The translations under genes and the position numbers were made by a program. Positions 34,708 through 44,400 of a stretch of 64,000 nt of DNA are shown here, in pieces (position 1 is the first letter of the stretch; every line of letters begins with the position of its first letter). The DNA is from Nitrosospira briensis C-128 (GTDB lineage Bacteria > Pseudomonadota > Gammaproteobacteria > Burkholderiales > Nitrosomonadaceae): positions 1,860,001 through 1,924,000 of the forward strand of contig NZ_CP012371.1 of the NCBI RefSeq assembly GCF_000619905.2, read 5' to 3'. The notes beneath the pieces are model-generated. The model saw nothing but the letters and a program-made list of their open reading frames with translations. It had not been told where the DNA came from and ran no database searches.

Positions 34708-35274
34708 ATGGCAAAACGCCTGACAAAAATCTATACCCGCACCGGCGACGACGGCACAACTGGACTCGGTGACGGCGCGCGATCCCTTAAGGATGGTTTG
34801 CGCATCGAGGCTATCGGCACCGTCGATGAACTCAACAGCTTCATGGGTGTTCTGCTTGCAGAAAATCTCGAGGAGGAAGTGCGCAACAACCTGGAAGACA
34901 TCCAGCATGACCTGTTCGATCTGGGCGGCGACCTGAGTATTCCCGGACGCGTGACGATGAGCGAAGCGCAAGTCAGTCGTCTGGAAAAACAGCTTGATGA
35001 CTATAACGCCCCACTGACCGCGCTGAAAGAATTCATACTTCCCGGTGGAACCCGAGCCGCTGCTTTATGCCACGTTGCCCGCGCCGTCTGTCGCCGCGCC
35101 GAGAGATGCGTGGTAAAGCTATATCGAACCGAAACAGCGGTGCCATACCACGTTCGATACCTCAACCGCTTATCCGATTTCTTATTTGTGCTATGCCGCG
35201 TATTGAACCGCCAGAACGGCGTGGAAGATGTGATGTGGCAACCTCGAAAAAACTTCGGTTCCAATACGCTCTAG
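34708..35274 (+). CDS. PduO-type cob(I)alamin adenosyltransferase
   Basis: The protein is 188 residues. KIYTRTGDDGTTGLGDG is the N-terminal ATP-binding loop of PduO/MMAB-type adenosyltransferases, GTVDELNSF and FDLGGDLS belong to the active-site helices, and FILPGGTRAAALCHVARAVCRRAER is the family signature. It converts cob(I)alamin to adenosylcobalamin. It converges with lspA, whose end lies 2 bp away on the other strand. Confidence 0.92.
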   Translation: MAKRLTKIYTRTGDDGTTGLGDGARSLKDGLRIEAIGTVDELNSFMGVLLAENLEEEVRNNLEDIQHDLFDLGGDLSIPGRVTMSEAQVSRLEKQLDDYNAPLTALKEFILPGGTRAAALCHVARAVCRRAERCVVKLYRTETAVPYHVRYLNRLSDFLFVLCRVLNRQNGVEDVMWQPRKNFGSNTL

Positions 35275-35276
35275 CA

Positions 35277-35765
35277 CTATCCTCTACTTTTTCCCGTGCC
35301 CAGTTCCTTATGGCGGAAACTTTCGATCACCATTAATACCGCACCGATAAAAATTGCGGAATCCGCTACATTAAATGCAGGCCAATGGTTGCCGCCCACA
35401 TGAAAATCCAGGAAATCGACCACATGGCCCAGAGTGATCCGATCCCACAAATTACCGAGTGCGCCGCCGAGTATCAGGCTTAGCGCGATACAGAAAAGTC
35501 TGTCTGCAGCATGTTTGCGCAGCAGATAAATGATCAGCAGCGAAGCGACCGCCGAAATCCCGGTAAAAAACCAACGTTGCCAACCACCGGCATCACTAAG
35601 AAAACTGAACGCCGCACCCGCATTATAAGTCAGCACCAGGTTAAAAAAGCTCGTCAGCGGAATCTGCTGCCCGTGAACCAACGCGGACTCCACCCAATGC
35701 TTGGTCGCCAGATCCAGCACCAGCACGATCGACGTCAGGATCAGGCTATGCTGCAGCTTCATCAT
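35277..35765 (-). CDS. lspA: Lipoprotein signal peptidase
   Basis: The protein is 162 residues with four membrane helices. NLWDRI and FNVADSAIFIGAV contain the two catalytic aspartates of signal peptidase II, and LTYNAGAAFSFL is the conserved N-A-G-A-A-F motif. It cleaves prolipoprotein signal peptides in the inner membrane. It lies 30 bp downstream of ileS, completing a ribF-ileS-lspA order common in proteobacteria. Confidence 0.96.
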   Translation of the reverse strand: MMKLQHSLILTSIVLVLDLATKHWVESALVHGQQIPLTSFFNLVLTYNAGAAFSFLSDAGGWQRWFFTGISAVASLLIIYLLRKHAADRLFCIALSLILGGALGNLWDRITLGHVVDFLDFHVGGNHWPAFNVADSAIFIGAVLMVIESFRHKELGTGKSRG

Positions 35766-35795
35766 ACCCGCCGCGCCATCATGAGCGCAGTATGC

Positions 35796-38630
35796 TCAGG
35801 CATGATGCCGTATCTCCCCTGAGCCATACAGATTTGATACACATCGACCGCATATTGTCGGGTGATCGACATCGGCGCCAACATCCGCACGATAATGCCA
35901 GCAGCGTTCGCATTTCGGGTGGACGCATGGTGTGACAAAAACCCCTTCTTTCCCTGCATTCTCTACACGCACCACCCGCGCCGCAGATGTGACGAATATC
36001 AGTCGCATATCGTCGCCTAGCGAGTCCAGCAACGCGAAATCATCCCCAACGGCATGAATTTCAACCTCGGCAGCAAGCGACGAGCCAATCTTCCCTTGGC
36101 CACGCGAATCTTCCAAGCGCCCTTGTACCTGAGAGCGCAGTTCGCGAATTCTCGCCCAGCGTTGCATCAATGCACCTTCATCCGGTTGCAAAGGAAATTC
36201 ATGCCATGTATGCAGCAGCACACTGTCCTCGCTGTCTCGCATGTCGCCTGTCAGATGGCTCCATACCTCTTCCGCGGTAAAGCTGAGAACAGGCGCAAAC
36301 AAGCGCACCAGGCTATGCGCAATCTGGTGAAGCGCACTTTGCGCCGAACGGCGCGGAATACCCTTGGCGGCTGCGGTATAAAGCCGATCCTTGAGAATGT
36401 CCAGGTAGAAACCACCCAAATCTTCCGAACAGAAATTATGCAGACGATGTACGATCAGGTGAAAATCGTAATCCCGGTAGCTTTCGGTCAGGTCATCCTG
36501 AAGTTTGCGGGAAAACGCCAGCATATAGCGATCTATCTCCAGCCATTGCTCTACCGCCACCGTGTCCACCGCCGGGTCGAAATCAGCCAGATTCGCAAGC
36601 AGAAAACGCAACGTATTGCGTATGCGCCGATAGCTTTCCACCACCCGTTTCAAAATCTCATCGGATATCGACAACTCGCCGGAATAGTCGGTAGAAGCCA
36701 CCCAAAGGCGAAGAATATCCGCCCCCGAGGTATCCATTACCTTCTGCGGCGCAATGACATTTCCTTTCGACTTGCTCATCTTGCGGCCATGGCCATCCAC
36801 CACAAAACCATGCGTGAGCAATGCGTCGTAAGGCGCGCGCCCGTTGATAGCACAACCTGTCAAGAGGGAGGATTGAAACCAGCCCCGGTGCTGGTCGGAA
36901 CCCTCCAGATAAAGGTCGGCAGGATACCCGAGCTGAGCATTTTGCTTGAGTACCGTTTCATGGGTCGTGCCCGAATCAAACCACACGTCCAGTGTATCCG
37001 TCAGCTTCCTGTATTTCTGTGCCTCTTCACCCAGCAGTTCTGCCGCATCCAGGCTAAACCATGCTTCAATTCCCTCTCGCTCCACGCGCTGTGCCACCTG
37101 TTCCAATAACTCATCCGTGCGGGGATGCAGTTCATCGGTTTCCTTATTCACGAAGAGCGCCATCGGCACGCCCCAGGTGCGCTGGCGCGAAACACACCAG
37201 TCGGGCCGATTCTTCACCATCGCATCCAGACGAGCACGGCCCCAGGAAGGATAAAACGCTGTCGCTTCCACCGCAGCCATGGCCGATTCCCGCAATGTCC
37301 GGCCAGCCCCATCCTGATCCGTATCGCTCACCTGCTTGTCCATGGCAATAAACCACTGAGGCGTAGCGCGGAAGATAATAGGGGTCCTGTGCCGCCAGCA
37401 GTGCGGGTAACTGTGCTGAAGTTTATCCGCTTTCAATAAAAGACCGTTTTTCTCCAGCACCTCGATCACCACATCATTGGCCTTCCATACCGAAAGACCG
37501 CCAACAAGCGGCACATTCTCGAAGAACCGGCCATCACCGCCAACCGGGTTCTCAACCGGCAAGCCATATTTCTGGCCCACGACATAATCATCGACGCCAT
37601 GCGCGGGGGCTGTGTGTACGGCACCTGTACCGGTTTCCATGGTGACATGCTCGCCCAGGATTATCGGGACCTGCCGCTCATAAAATGGATGCTGCAGCAG
37701 CATGTTTTCAAGGTCTGCCCCGGTACACTTTCCCGCTATGCTGACCCCAGTCCTATCAATGCCGTAGCGCTCAAGCGCACTATCCATCAATGCCTCGGCA
37801 ATAAGTAAATACTCACTACCGACATCTGCCACAACGTAATACTCGTCAGGATTCAGGCTCACCGCTTGATTAGCGGGCAACGTCCAGGGCGTTGTCGTCC
37901 ATATCACCACATACACCTGTTTAGCAGCTAAATTCTCTGGAGCAGAATCCCGCGAACCACCAACCTTTTTCCAGAACTGCCCGGTATCGATCACCCTGAA
38001 TTTCACATCGATCGCCGAAGACGTCTTGTCTTCATATTCCACTTCCGCTTCCGCCAATGCGGAGCCGCAGTCTATGCACCAGTTAACGGGCTTCTGTCCC
38101 TGATAGACATATCTCTTGCGAAGGATTTTTCCGAATGCACGGATAATGCCCGCCTCGGTGCTGTAATTCATGGTGAGATAAGGATGGTCCCAATCCGACA
38201 GCACGCCTAGCCGGATAAAATCCGCTTTCTGCCGCGCAACCTGCTGCGTCGCAAAATCACGACATAGCTCACGCACCTTGTCCGCAGGTAAATTCTTGCC
38301 ATATTTCTTCTCCACCTGATGCTCGATCGGCAAGCCATGGCAGTCCCAACCCGGCACATAGGGCGCATCAAAGCCAGCGAGAGTCTTTGACTTGATAATA
38401 ATATCTTTGAGGATCTTGTTCACCGCATGGCCAATATGTATGTCGCCATTGGCATACGGCGGGCCGTCGTGCAGCAAGAATTTGGGGCGGCCTTTGGAAA
38501 CCGCCCGAATCTTCTGGTAGAGATTCTTTTCCTGCCATGCCTTGAGCATCACAGGCTCGCGCTTGGCAAGGTCACCGCGCATGGGGAAGGGCGTATCCGG
38601 CAGGTTCAGTGTTTTTTTATAGTCGGTCAT
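35796..38630 (-). CDS. ileS: Isoleucyl-tRNA synthetase
   Basis: The protein is 944 residues, the usual length for class I bacterial IleRS. HIGH motif in [11 protein letters not shown], tRNA-editing (CP1) domain in the middle, KMSKSKGN motif, and a C-terminal zinc site (CERCW and CGRCV). It charges tRNA-Ile and proofreads valine. Its position between ribF and lspA on the minus strand indicates one operon. Confidence 0.97.
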   Translation of the reverse strand: MTDYKKTLNLPDTPFPMRGDLAKREPVMLKAWQEKNLYQKIRAVSKGRPKFLLHDGPPYANGDIHIGHAVNKILKDIIIKSKTLAGFDAPYVPGWDCHGLPIEHQVEKKYGKNLPADKVRELCRDFATQQVARQKADFIRLGVLSDWDHPYLTMNYSTEAGIIRAFGKILRKRYVYQGQKPVNWCIDCGSALAEAEVEYEDKTSSAIDVKFRVIDTGQFWKKVGGSRDSAPENLAAKQVYVVIWTTTPWTLPANQAVSLNPDEYYVVADVGSEYLLIAEALMDSALERYGIDRTGVSIAGKCTGADLENMLLQHPFYERQVPIILGEHVTMETGTGAVHTAPAHGVDDYVVGQKYGLPVENPVGGDGRFFENVPLVGGLSVWKANDVVIEVLEKNGLLLKADKLQHSYPHCWRHRTPIIFRATPQWFIAMDKQVSDTDQDGAGRTLRESAMAAVEATAFYPSWGRARLDAMVKNRPDWCVSRQRTWGVPMALFVNKETDELHPRTDELLEQVAQRVEREGIEAWFSLDAAELLGEEAQKYRKLTDTLDVWFDSGTTHETVLKQNAQLGYPADLYLEGSDQHRGWFQSSLLTGCAINGRAPYDALLTHGFVVDGHGRKMSKSKGNVIAPQKVMDTSGADILRLWVASTDYSGELSISDEILKRVVESYRRIRNTLRFLLANLADFDPAVDTVAVEQWLEIDRYMLAFSRKLQDDLTESYRDYDFHLIVHRLHNFCSEDLGGFYLDILKDRLYTAAAKGIPRRSAQSALHQIAHSLVRLFAPVLSFTAEEVWSHLTGDMRDSEDSVLLHTWHEFPLQPDEGALMQRWARIRELRSQVQGRLEDSRGQGKIGSSLAAEVEIHAVGDDFALLDSLGDDMRLIFVTSAARVVRVENAGKEGVFVTPCVHPKCERCWHYRADVGADVDHPTICGRCVSNLYGSGEIRHHA

Positions 38631-38654
38631 ATCATCTGCAATATATAGCGGACA

Positions 38655-39656
38655 TCAGTTCGATCTGTGCAGAAGGCTTTTTGCGGCGTCAGTAGAAGAT
38701 ACCAGGGGCGCCGAGCTAAAGTAGTCTCTGGCATTCTCCACATCTCGTCCAATCTGCGTGGTAAGCGTAATAAGGTCGGGATATTTTTCTTCATCCCGGA
38801 GCTTATGAAGAAAATGCACTCGCAGGTGGCAGCCGTATATTTCCTGATCGAAATCGAAAAGGTGAACTTCCAGCACCGGCTTGCCATGTTCATGCACTGT
38901 CGGGCGTACGCCCAGGCTGGCTACCCCCCGAATCGAATCTGGAGAGAATAAACCTGCCATTCCCCTGGTCTTTATCTCGACTTCTACCGCGAAAATTCCC
39001 GACAGCGGCGGCCGGTTGTGCTTGAACTCGATGTTGGCAGTGGGGAACCCGATCTGCCTGCCGAGCTTGGCGCCGCTCACCACCCGCCCGCTGATGCTAT
39101 AGGGCCGCCCCAGCAGGCGCTTCACAAGGTCCAGGTCGCCCGCAGCCAACGCTTTACGAACCGCCGTGCTCGAAACCCTCACACCATCCACGACATAGCC
39201 CGGCATTTCTTCCACTTCAAAACCACACCGAGCGGAAAATGCCTCAAGCATGGCAAAATCCCCGGCCCGGCGGGCGCCAAAGCGAAAATCATCGCCTACC
39301 AGCATCCAGCGCACGGCAAGGCCTTGTTGCAAAATACCGACAATAAACTCTTCCGCGCTGATTCTCGCAAAATCGAAATCGAAGCGGCACACCTGCACCC
39401 GTTCCACGCCTGCCGCCGCCAGCAACTCCAGCTTTTCCCGCAGGCTGGTGAGCCGGGTAGGGGCCTTGTCCGGCGCAAAAAATTCGCGCGGGTGCGGCTC
39501 GAAGATCATCACGCAAGACGTCAGGCCAAGCCTCGTGGCGGCTTCCTTCAAGCGGGCAAGCATAGCCTGGTGGCCTAGATGCACCCCATCAAAATTGCCT
39601 ATGGTGAGCGCAACGGGCGCTTCTGCCTGAGCGGGAATACCGCGAGAAACACGCAT
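38655..39656 (-). CDS. ribF: Bifunctional riboflavin kinase/FAD synthetase
   Basis: The protein is 333 residues. The N-terminal half is a nucleotidyltransferase (IGNFDGVHLGHQAML, FEPHPREFFAPDKAP, and VGDDFRFGARRAGD). The C-terminal half is a flavokinase (GRVVSGAKLGRQIGFPTANI). It makes FMN and FAD from riboflavin. It is the first gene of ribF-ileS-lspA; the final 40 residues after the flavokinase core are unusual in composition but not broken. Confidence 0.95.
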   Translation of the reverse strand: MRVSRGIPAQAEAPVALTIGNFDGVHLGHQAMLARLKEAATRLGLTSCVMIFEPHPREFFAPDKAPTRLTSLREKLELLAAAGVERVQVCRFDFDFARISAEEFIVGILQQGLAVRWMLVGDDFRFGARRAGDFAMLEAFSARCGFEVEEMPGYVVDGVRVSSTAVRKALAAGDLDLVKRLLGRPYSISGRVVSGAKLGRQIGFPTANIEFKHNRPPLSGIFAVEVEIKTRGMAGLFSPDSIRGVASLGVRPTVHEHGKPVLEVHLFDFDQEIYGCHLRVHFLHKLRDEEKYPDLITLTTQIGRDVENARDYFSSAPLVSSTDAAKSLLHRSN

Positions 39657-39956
39657 GGCTTGCGACTGCTAAAACGCTGAATTATATCTGTTTCAGGCTG
39701 GTTTATTCAGTATAACGAACATATCATGGCGCTAAATATGGATTTTCTGGTATGCGAACCCGGTGCCAGCTTCACCGAACCTCTGCCTAACCGAGGTAAA
39801 ACGGCTCGACCTCATCATTCCGTGAACAATACGAATAAGGTCTTTTGTTCCAATGAGTTTAGCGCTGTGCTAAAATTGCGCGACTAAAAATACTGTGCCC
39901 TGTGCTCGCTGCATGGATAGCGCTTCAGCGTGTATGAGGTCGGCGTTTCAAAGAAA
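39657..39956. other. Intergenic region between ribF and tRNA-Phe
   Basis: About 300 bp holding the divergent promoters of ribF (minus) and the tRNA gene (plus). A TAAAAT at 39871-39876 may be the tRNA -10 element; the corresponding -35 is weak. Nothing else is seen. Confidence 0.35.
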
Positions 39957-40032
<76 letters not shown>

Positions 40033-40065
40033 AATGATTGTTTCACCCCGTCCCAAGAAGTCCAG

Positions 40066-40091
40066 AAAGCCCGCTCCTCACGGGCTTTTTC
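40066..40091 (+). terminator. Terminator after tRNA-Phe
   Basis: AAAGCCCG (40066-40073) and CGGGCTTT (40081-40088) form an 8-bp GC-rich stem followed by T residues, about 35 bp after the tRNA. This is a standard intrinsic terminator. Confidence 0.8.
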
Positions 40092-40201
40092 ATTGGTTCT
40101 CTGTCCTGTCACATCCCGCTAGGTTCTATTGCATCCTGTATCGGGGTATCGGGGGCATAAATAGGGTACGTCGGTGTACCCCCGCACCTTATACCCCCAA
40201 A

Positions 40202-40557
40202 ATGCCATTGATCGATACAGCAGTTCGCAATGCCAAGTCGCGCAAACCGCGCCGATGAAAAGGGCTGTTCCTGTGGATCCATTCCAACGGCTCTAAATAC
40301 TGCTGGAGGTTTAAGTATCGTTTCGGCGGAAAGGAAAAATTGCTCTTCCTGGGTATCTATTCCGATGTATCACTGGCTCAAGCCAGGCAGCGTGCGACGA
40401 TGCCCGCAAGCTATTCAAGCAAGAAGCAAAGAATCGCGGGTAATTAGTTTCGAGGCAGTCGGTTGCCAATGGTATGCAAAGCACTCTCCCAATTGAGCTG
40501 CTAGCCATGGACAAGATCATCCGTCGCCGGGAGATAAGCATGTGTTTATCAACAGAA
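40202..40557 (+). pseudogene. Decayed P4-type (DUF4102) integrase fragment
   Basis: The segment starts like a P4-type tyrosine integrase (MPLIDTAVRNAKSRK). It then continues in other frames with WIHSNGSKYCWRFKYRFGGK, then LFLGIYSDVSLAQARQR, and later FEAVGCQWYAKHSPN, all recognisable N-terminal arm-binding and core-binding segments of this family. Frameshifts, stop codons and deletions separate them, and the catalytic domain is missing. It follows tRNA-Phe, the normal place for such an integrase, so it marks an old genomic island insertion. Confidence 0.8.
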
Positions 40558-40563
40558 TCATAT

Positions 40564-40587
40564 GATATACTTTACAAAATGTATATC
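40564..40587 (+). promoter_or_regulatory. Inverted-repeat operator upstream of the antitoxin gene
   Basis: GATATAC (40564-40570) and GTATATC (40581-40587) form a perfect inverted repeat with a 10-bp centre, ending 15 bp before the vapB start. Antitoxins with AbrB-type folds repress their own operon at such palindromes. The region is AT-rich and probably overlaps the promoter. Confidence 0.6.
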
Positions 40588-40602
40588 TATAAGGAGTGGA
40601 TC

Positions 40603-40836
40603 ATGCAAGTCTCAAAGTGGGGTAATAGCTTGGCAATTCGATTGCCTGCCTCAGTGGTTGAAGCACTGGAACTACACGAAGGCGACGACATTGAAGTGGT
40701 GATTGCTGATGAACGGGTTTTCCAAGTGAAAAAGAAACCCGGCAACGATGCCTTTCTGATGCGATTACGAGAATTCAGGGGGAAGCTCCCTGTTGATTTC
40801 AAGTTTGACCGCGACGAAGCAAATGCCCGCCCCTAA
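40603..40836 (+). CDS. vapB: VapB-type antitoxin (AbrB/MazE-like)
   Basis: The start is ATG 40603 behind AAGGAGTGG; 77 residues. MQVSKWGNSLAIRLP is the swapped-hairpin AbrB/SpoVT DNA-binding motif, with LHEGDDIEVVI as its second half. The C-terminal part (LREFRGKLPVDFKF) would wrap the toxin. It overlaps the PIN-domain toxin by 14 bp, the usual order for VapBC. Confidence 0.88.
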   Translation: MQVSKWGNSLAIRLPASVVEALELHEGDDIEVVIADERVFQVKKKPGNDAFLMRLREFRGKLPVDFKFDRDEANARP

Positions 40837-41230
40837 AGCCTTTATTGACAGCAATATTTTGCTGTACCTTTTATCGGCTGATGCTGATAAGGCCAATCGG
40901 GCTGAGGAAATTGTGCGGGCAGGCGGGCTAATCAGCGTACAGGTGTTAAACGAGATAACGAATGTAGCACGTCGTAAGCTCGCCATGTCGTGGGTGGAAA
41001 TCAATGAAGTGTTAGGCCTGATCCGGTCGATATGTCCAACCGAGCCGTTGACTATCGAGACCCATGATCGAGGTAGGCTTGTCGCTGAGCGATATGGGCT
41101 AAGCGTATATGATGCAATGATCGTAGCGGCTGCAATTCTTGCAGGATGCAAGACATTATATTCAGAGGACATGCAGGACGGGCTACTGATCGACCATCAG
41201 TTGCATATTTGTAATCCATTCCAGGCTTGA
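40823..41230 (+). CDS. vapC: VapC-type PIN-domain toxin ribonuclease
   Basis: The start ATG 40823 overlaps the antitoxin gene by 14 bp; 135 residues. PIN acidic residues are in FIDSNILLYL (first Asp), VLNEITNV (Glu), YGLSVYDAMIVAAA (Asp) and SEDMQDG (Asp), the complete metal site. It is expected to cleave RNA, commonly tRNA or rRNA loops, when the antitoxin is lost. Its position after tRNA-Phe and a dead integrase fits a stabilising role in an island. Confidence 0.88.
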   Translation: MPAPKAFIDSNILLYLLSADADKANRAEEIVRAGGLISVQVLNEITNVARRKLAMSWVEINEVLGLIRSICPTEPLTIETHDRGRLVAERYGLSVYDAMIVAAAILAGCKTLYSEDMQDGLLIDHQLHICNPFQA

Positions 41231-41419
41231 TACATAGAAGTGGTCGCGCTTGTTTGGTCCTTGACTTCACAATCGCGCCATCGCCACAAAAGTCAGCCGC
41301 TTAACGCCAATTCAGCAAAACGTCGAACACCGGCTAAATTTGCCTGTATCTCTCAGTATTGAAGCGAAAGCAGCGCGTATATCCTTGGGCTAGCTCAACA
41401 GTCAACCAAGGATACGTAA

Positions 41420-44400
41420 ATGATCGATTCAGACTTCAGCATCGGCTTCTCCACCAATCTGGTCAACGGCCTCAACCCCAACTGGCAGCCGCAGGTGGGC
41501 CTGCTGAACATTCTCTATCCCGCCAAACAACAGGCGATGACCTTGAGGCCGGTCCAGCCGATAGCGCAGCTCGGCAGCTGGACGCATCCGGTCATCACGC
41601 TGCATGAAAATGCACTGGACCTGTTGGATGAATTGATCCCGTACCAGATCATCAACCCTTCCAGCGACATTGACGCTCCATCGTTCGGCGCAGGCGCCTT
41701 ACTGGGTGGCGCTATTGGCAGCCGCCCATCATTGGAGATGTTGTCGAAAACCATAGGTGTCGACCTGGCCCGGACGGATCTACGCTATGCACTGGTTAAA
41801 CTGGAGAGAGTAGATGGCGCCGATAATCACGCTTCGGCAGTTGGCGGCATTCTGGTGCATGCGCGGCCACGGCAGCCTGATCCGGAATATGGGCTGAGTA
41901 CCGAGTTCACTTCGGCTTCGACCAGGTTGCGCCATGCCGGCCGCAGCCGTCTCCAGGACTATGGCGATCAGTTGAACAAGGACGACGCCAGCAAAGTGCT
42001 GGATTCTTTCCGCGAATTCGGCACCCATTATGTTTCTGCCGTGGAACTGGGTGACACCATTCTGCAGGTATTTGCGTATCTGCCGGAACAGTTTGCCAAA
42101 CTCAAGCTGGCCTATGCGGATGGAAATAATCCCCTTTCCGGGCCGGGATCGCAAAATTTCGTCCAATTCACTACCGACCGGGCTACCGGCATCTACGGCT
42201 ATGTGGAACAGTATGGTGGCGTCATTTGCCTGAGCAATTCGACCCTCTTCAACTCGACGCTGCGCGACGGCGACTGGCGGGATACGCTGTGGTCGCACAA
42301 GAACAGCGTGTTTTCCCTCTTCAACGTCAACTCCCGGTTATCGCTTGTCAACCTGCAGCAGGAATTTACCGAACAGGCGGTAATAGCCGTCCACCTCGCA
42401 AGCCTGAGCGTAATGATAGAACAGAAACGGGGGCTGATCTGGCAGCGAATCTTCAAGGGTGCGATGGCGCAGAAATACCGTACCACGATACAGCCGAACT
42501 TTTCCATTTACGATCAGCGCGATTTCGTGCGCATGCTGCCGCAGGATACTGCCGGCATTACCTCTTTTATCGCTACGTCCACGGTCAACGTCTATAAGGC
42601 GCGGCTGGATCTTGCGGATGTGCAGCTCGTCGCAGCCGGGGAAGTGCAGGATTTCGTCCTGTTCACGAATGTACTATCTGCCGGCGCCAACACGACCATA
42701 CAAGTTCCCGGAAAAAAGGTGCATCTGTTCGGCCAGGTACTGGACATGCGCGTGCAGGGCCAACCTAAATCGATCAGCCTGGCTGACGAGGCGTTCGAAT
42801 CGCTGCAGTTGGGGTGCGATGAATTTCTCGGCGCGCTGGCAATCCAGAACCGCTCCGGCTCCCGCTATAGCGTGATTGTGGATGGACTCCGATTCGGCCT
42901 GGATGGAAGCGGGCCAGCGGCCATGCCAGTTATCGCAGACGATGTTCGCACAGTGCCGCCGGCAAATGCGATCCCGCTACTGACAGACAGCCTGCAGTTT
43001 TCAATGACATTCGCCGAAGCGGTAATCAGCGATCAGTCTACTCATGCAAATGGTCATATCCAGCAGTTTGTGCGCAATTACCTGACATGGGTAGCGGAAA
43101 TGCCACTTGCGGGCGATAGTGAAGAATTGATGGCGTTGCGCGTGCGCGCGATGGACCTGGCCAACTACACGACCAACCCGGAATATGGGGGTTTTGTCCC
43201 GATCCTGCCATATGGCGATTATGAACAATACGTGCAAAGCATTCTCAGCCATTTGGATAGGATACAGCTGCAGGTCGCACAGAATGAACAGCGCATGGCC
43301 AATCGGCGCCAGCAGGAACTGGTGATCGACGTGGCCAAGACGCTCAACCAGAACATCATCGCGTCAGGCGAACTGATCGGTGGGGTAATCGAAGCCAATG
43401 CAGCGCAGCAAAAAGACCTGGAAGGATTTTACGATTCGATGATCGTCCAGGGTAAGGCAGAAGCAGAGCAGCAGCAGGCCAAGATCAACAACCTGAACGC
43501 ATCGCTGTTCGAAGCCCGGGGAGACGTGGATTTGGCTGTGCAGAAATACAAATCCGCCGTGCAGCAATGGGAGACCATGGAAGCGATCAAGTTCGGGCTG
43601 GAAGTCGCCCCCAACCTGTTCAGCCTCGGCACCAGTATCGCCATTCCTGCCTCATCCATCTCTGCCGTCAAAGACCTTGGCCTTGCCGTACAAAGGATCC
43701 AGAAGACCTTCAATGTCCTGAACGCGATGTCAAAGCTGTATACCGGCATCAGCACCGGTGCCAAAGGATTGGAAAACGCGCAGCGCGCGCTCGACGATCT
43801 GGATGGCGCACAATTTGGTAATCCCTCGACGTTATCCTGGGATGAAATGTCGATCCAGTTCAACCAGATCATGGCGTCCGGCCCGGATATCAAGCCGGAA
43901 AAAGCAAGTCTGCAAGCGGCTTTTGCTACCATGGTGCTGCGCGGCAAGGCCGTGGCGGGCGCCGAGTCCTCGCTGCACGCACTGCAGCGGGATATTTACA
44001 CCAACCAGAAACAAAAAGAGATCAACAGCCGTCAGGCAGCGCGGCTGGAGGCGTTGCAGCAGAAGCTGCATCCCGCCAGGGTCGAGGATCTCGACCGGTC
44101 GGCTATTGATCTGGTGGCGCTGACCGGCCATCTGACGTTCATCCAGAACCAGATGCTCACCATTCTCGCCAAGGCGTTCCTGATGCAGGATCTGGCGCTC
44201 CAATACGCCAACCTCCAGCCAGCCACGCCGGTGCTGGCGTTCAGCCTGCTGAAATTCAGTGCTGCGGTGGTCCAGCAACAAGCCACTACGCTGGAAGCCA
44301 AATCCCTGCTGGCCCATTATCAGGCCAGTAGAACGAGGCCGATCGAATATGTCATCGAAGGCGTCAAGCCGGAGGAACTGACCGGCGGCAATGTTTTTCT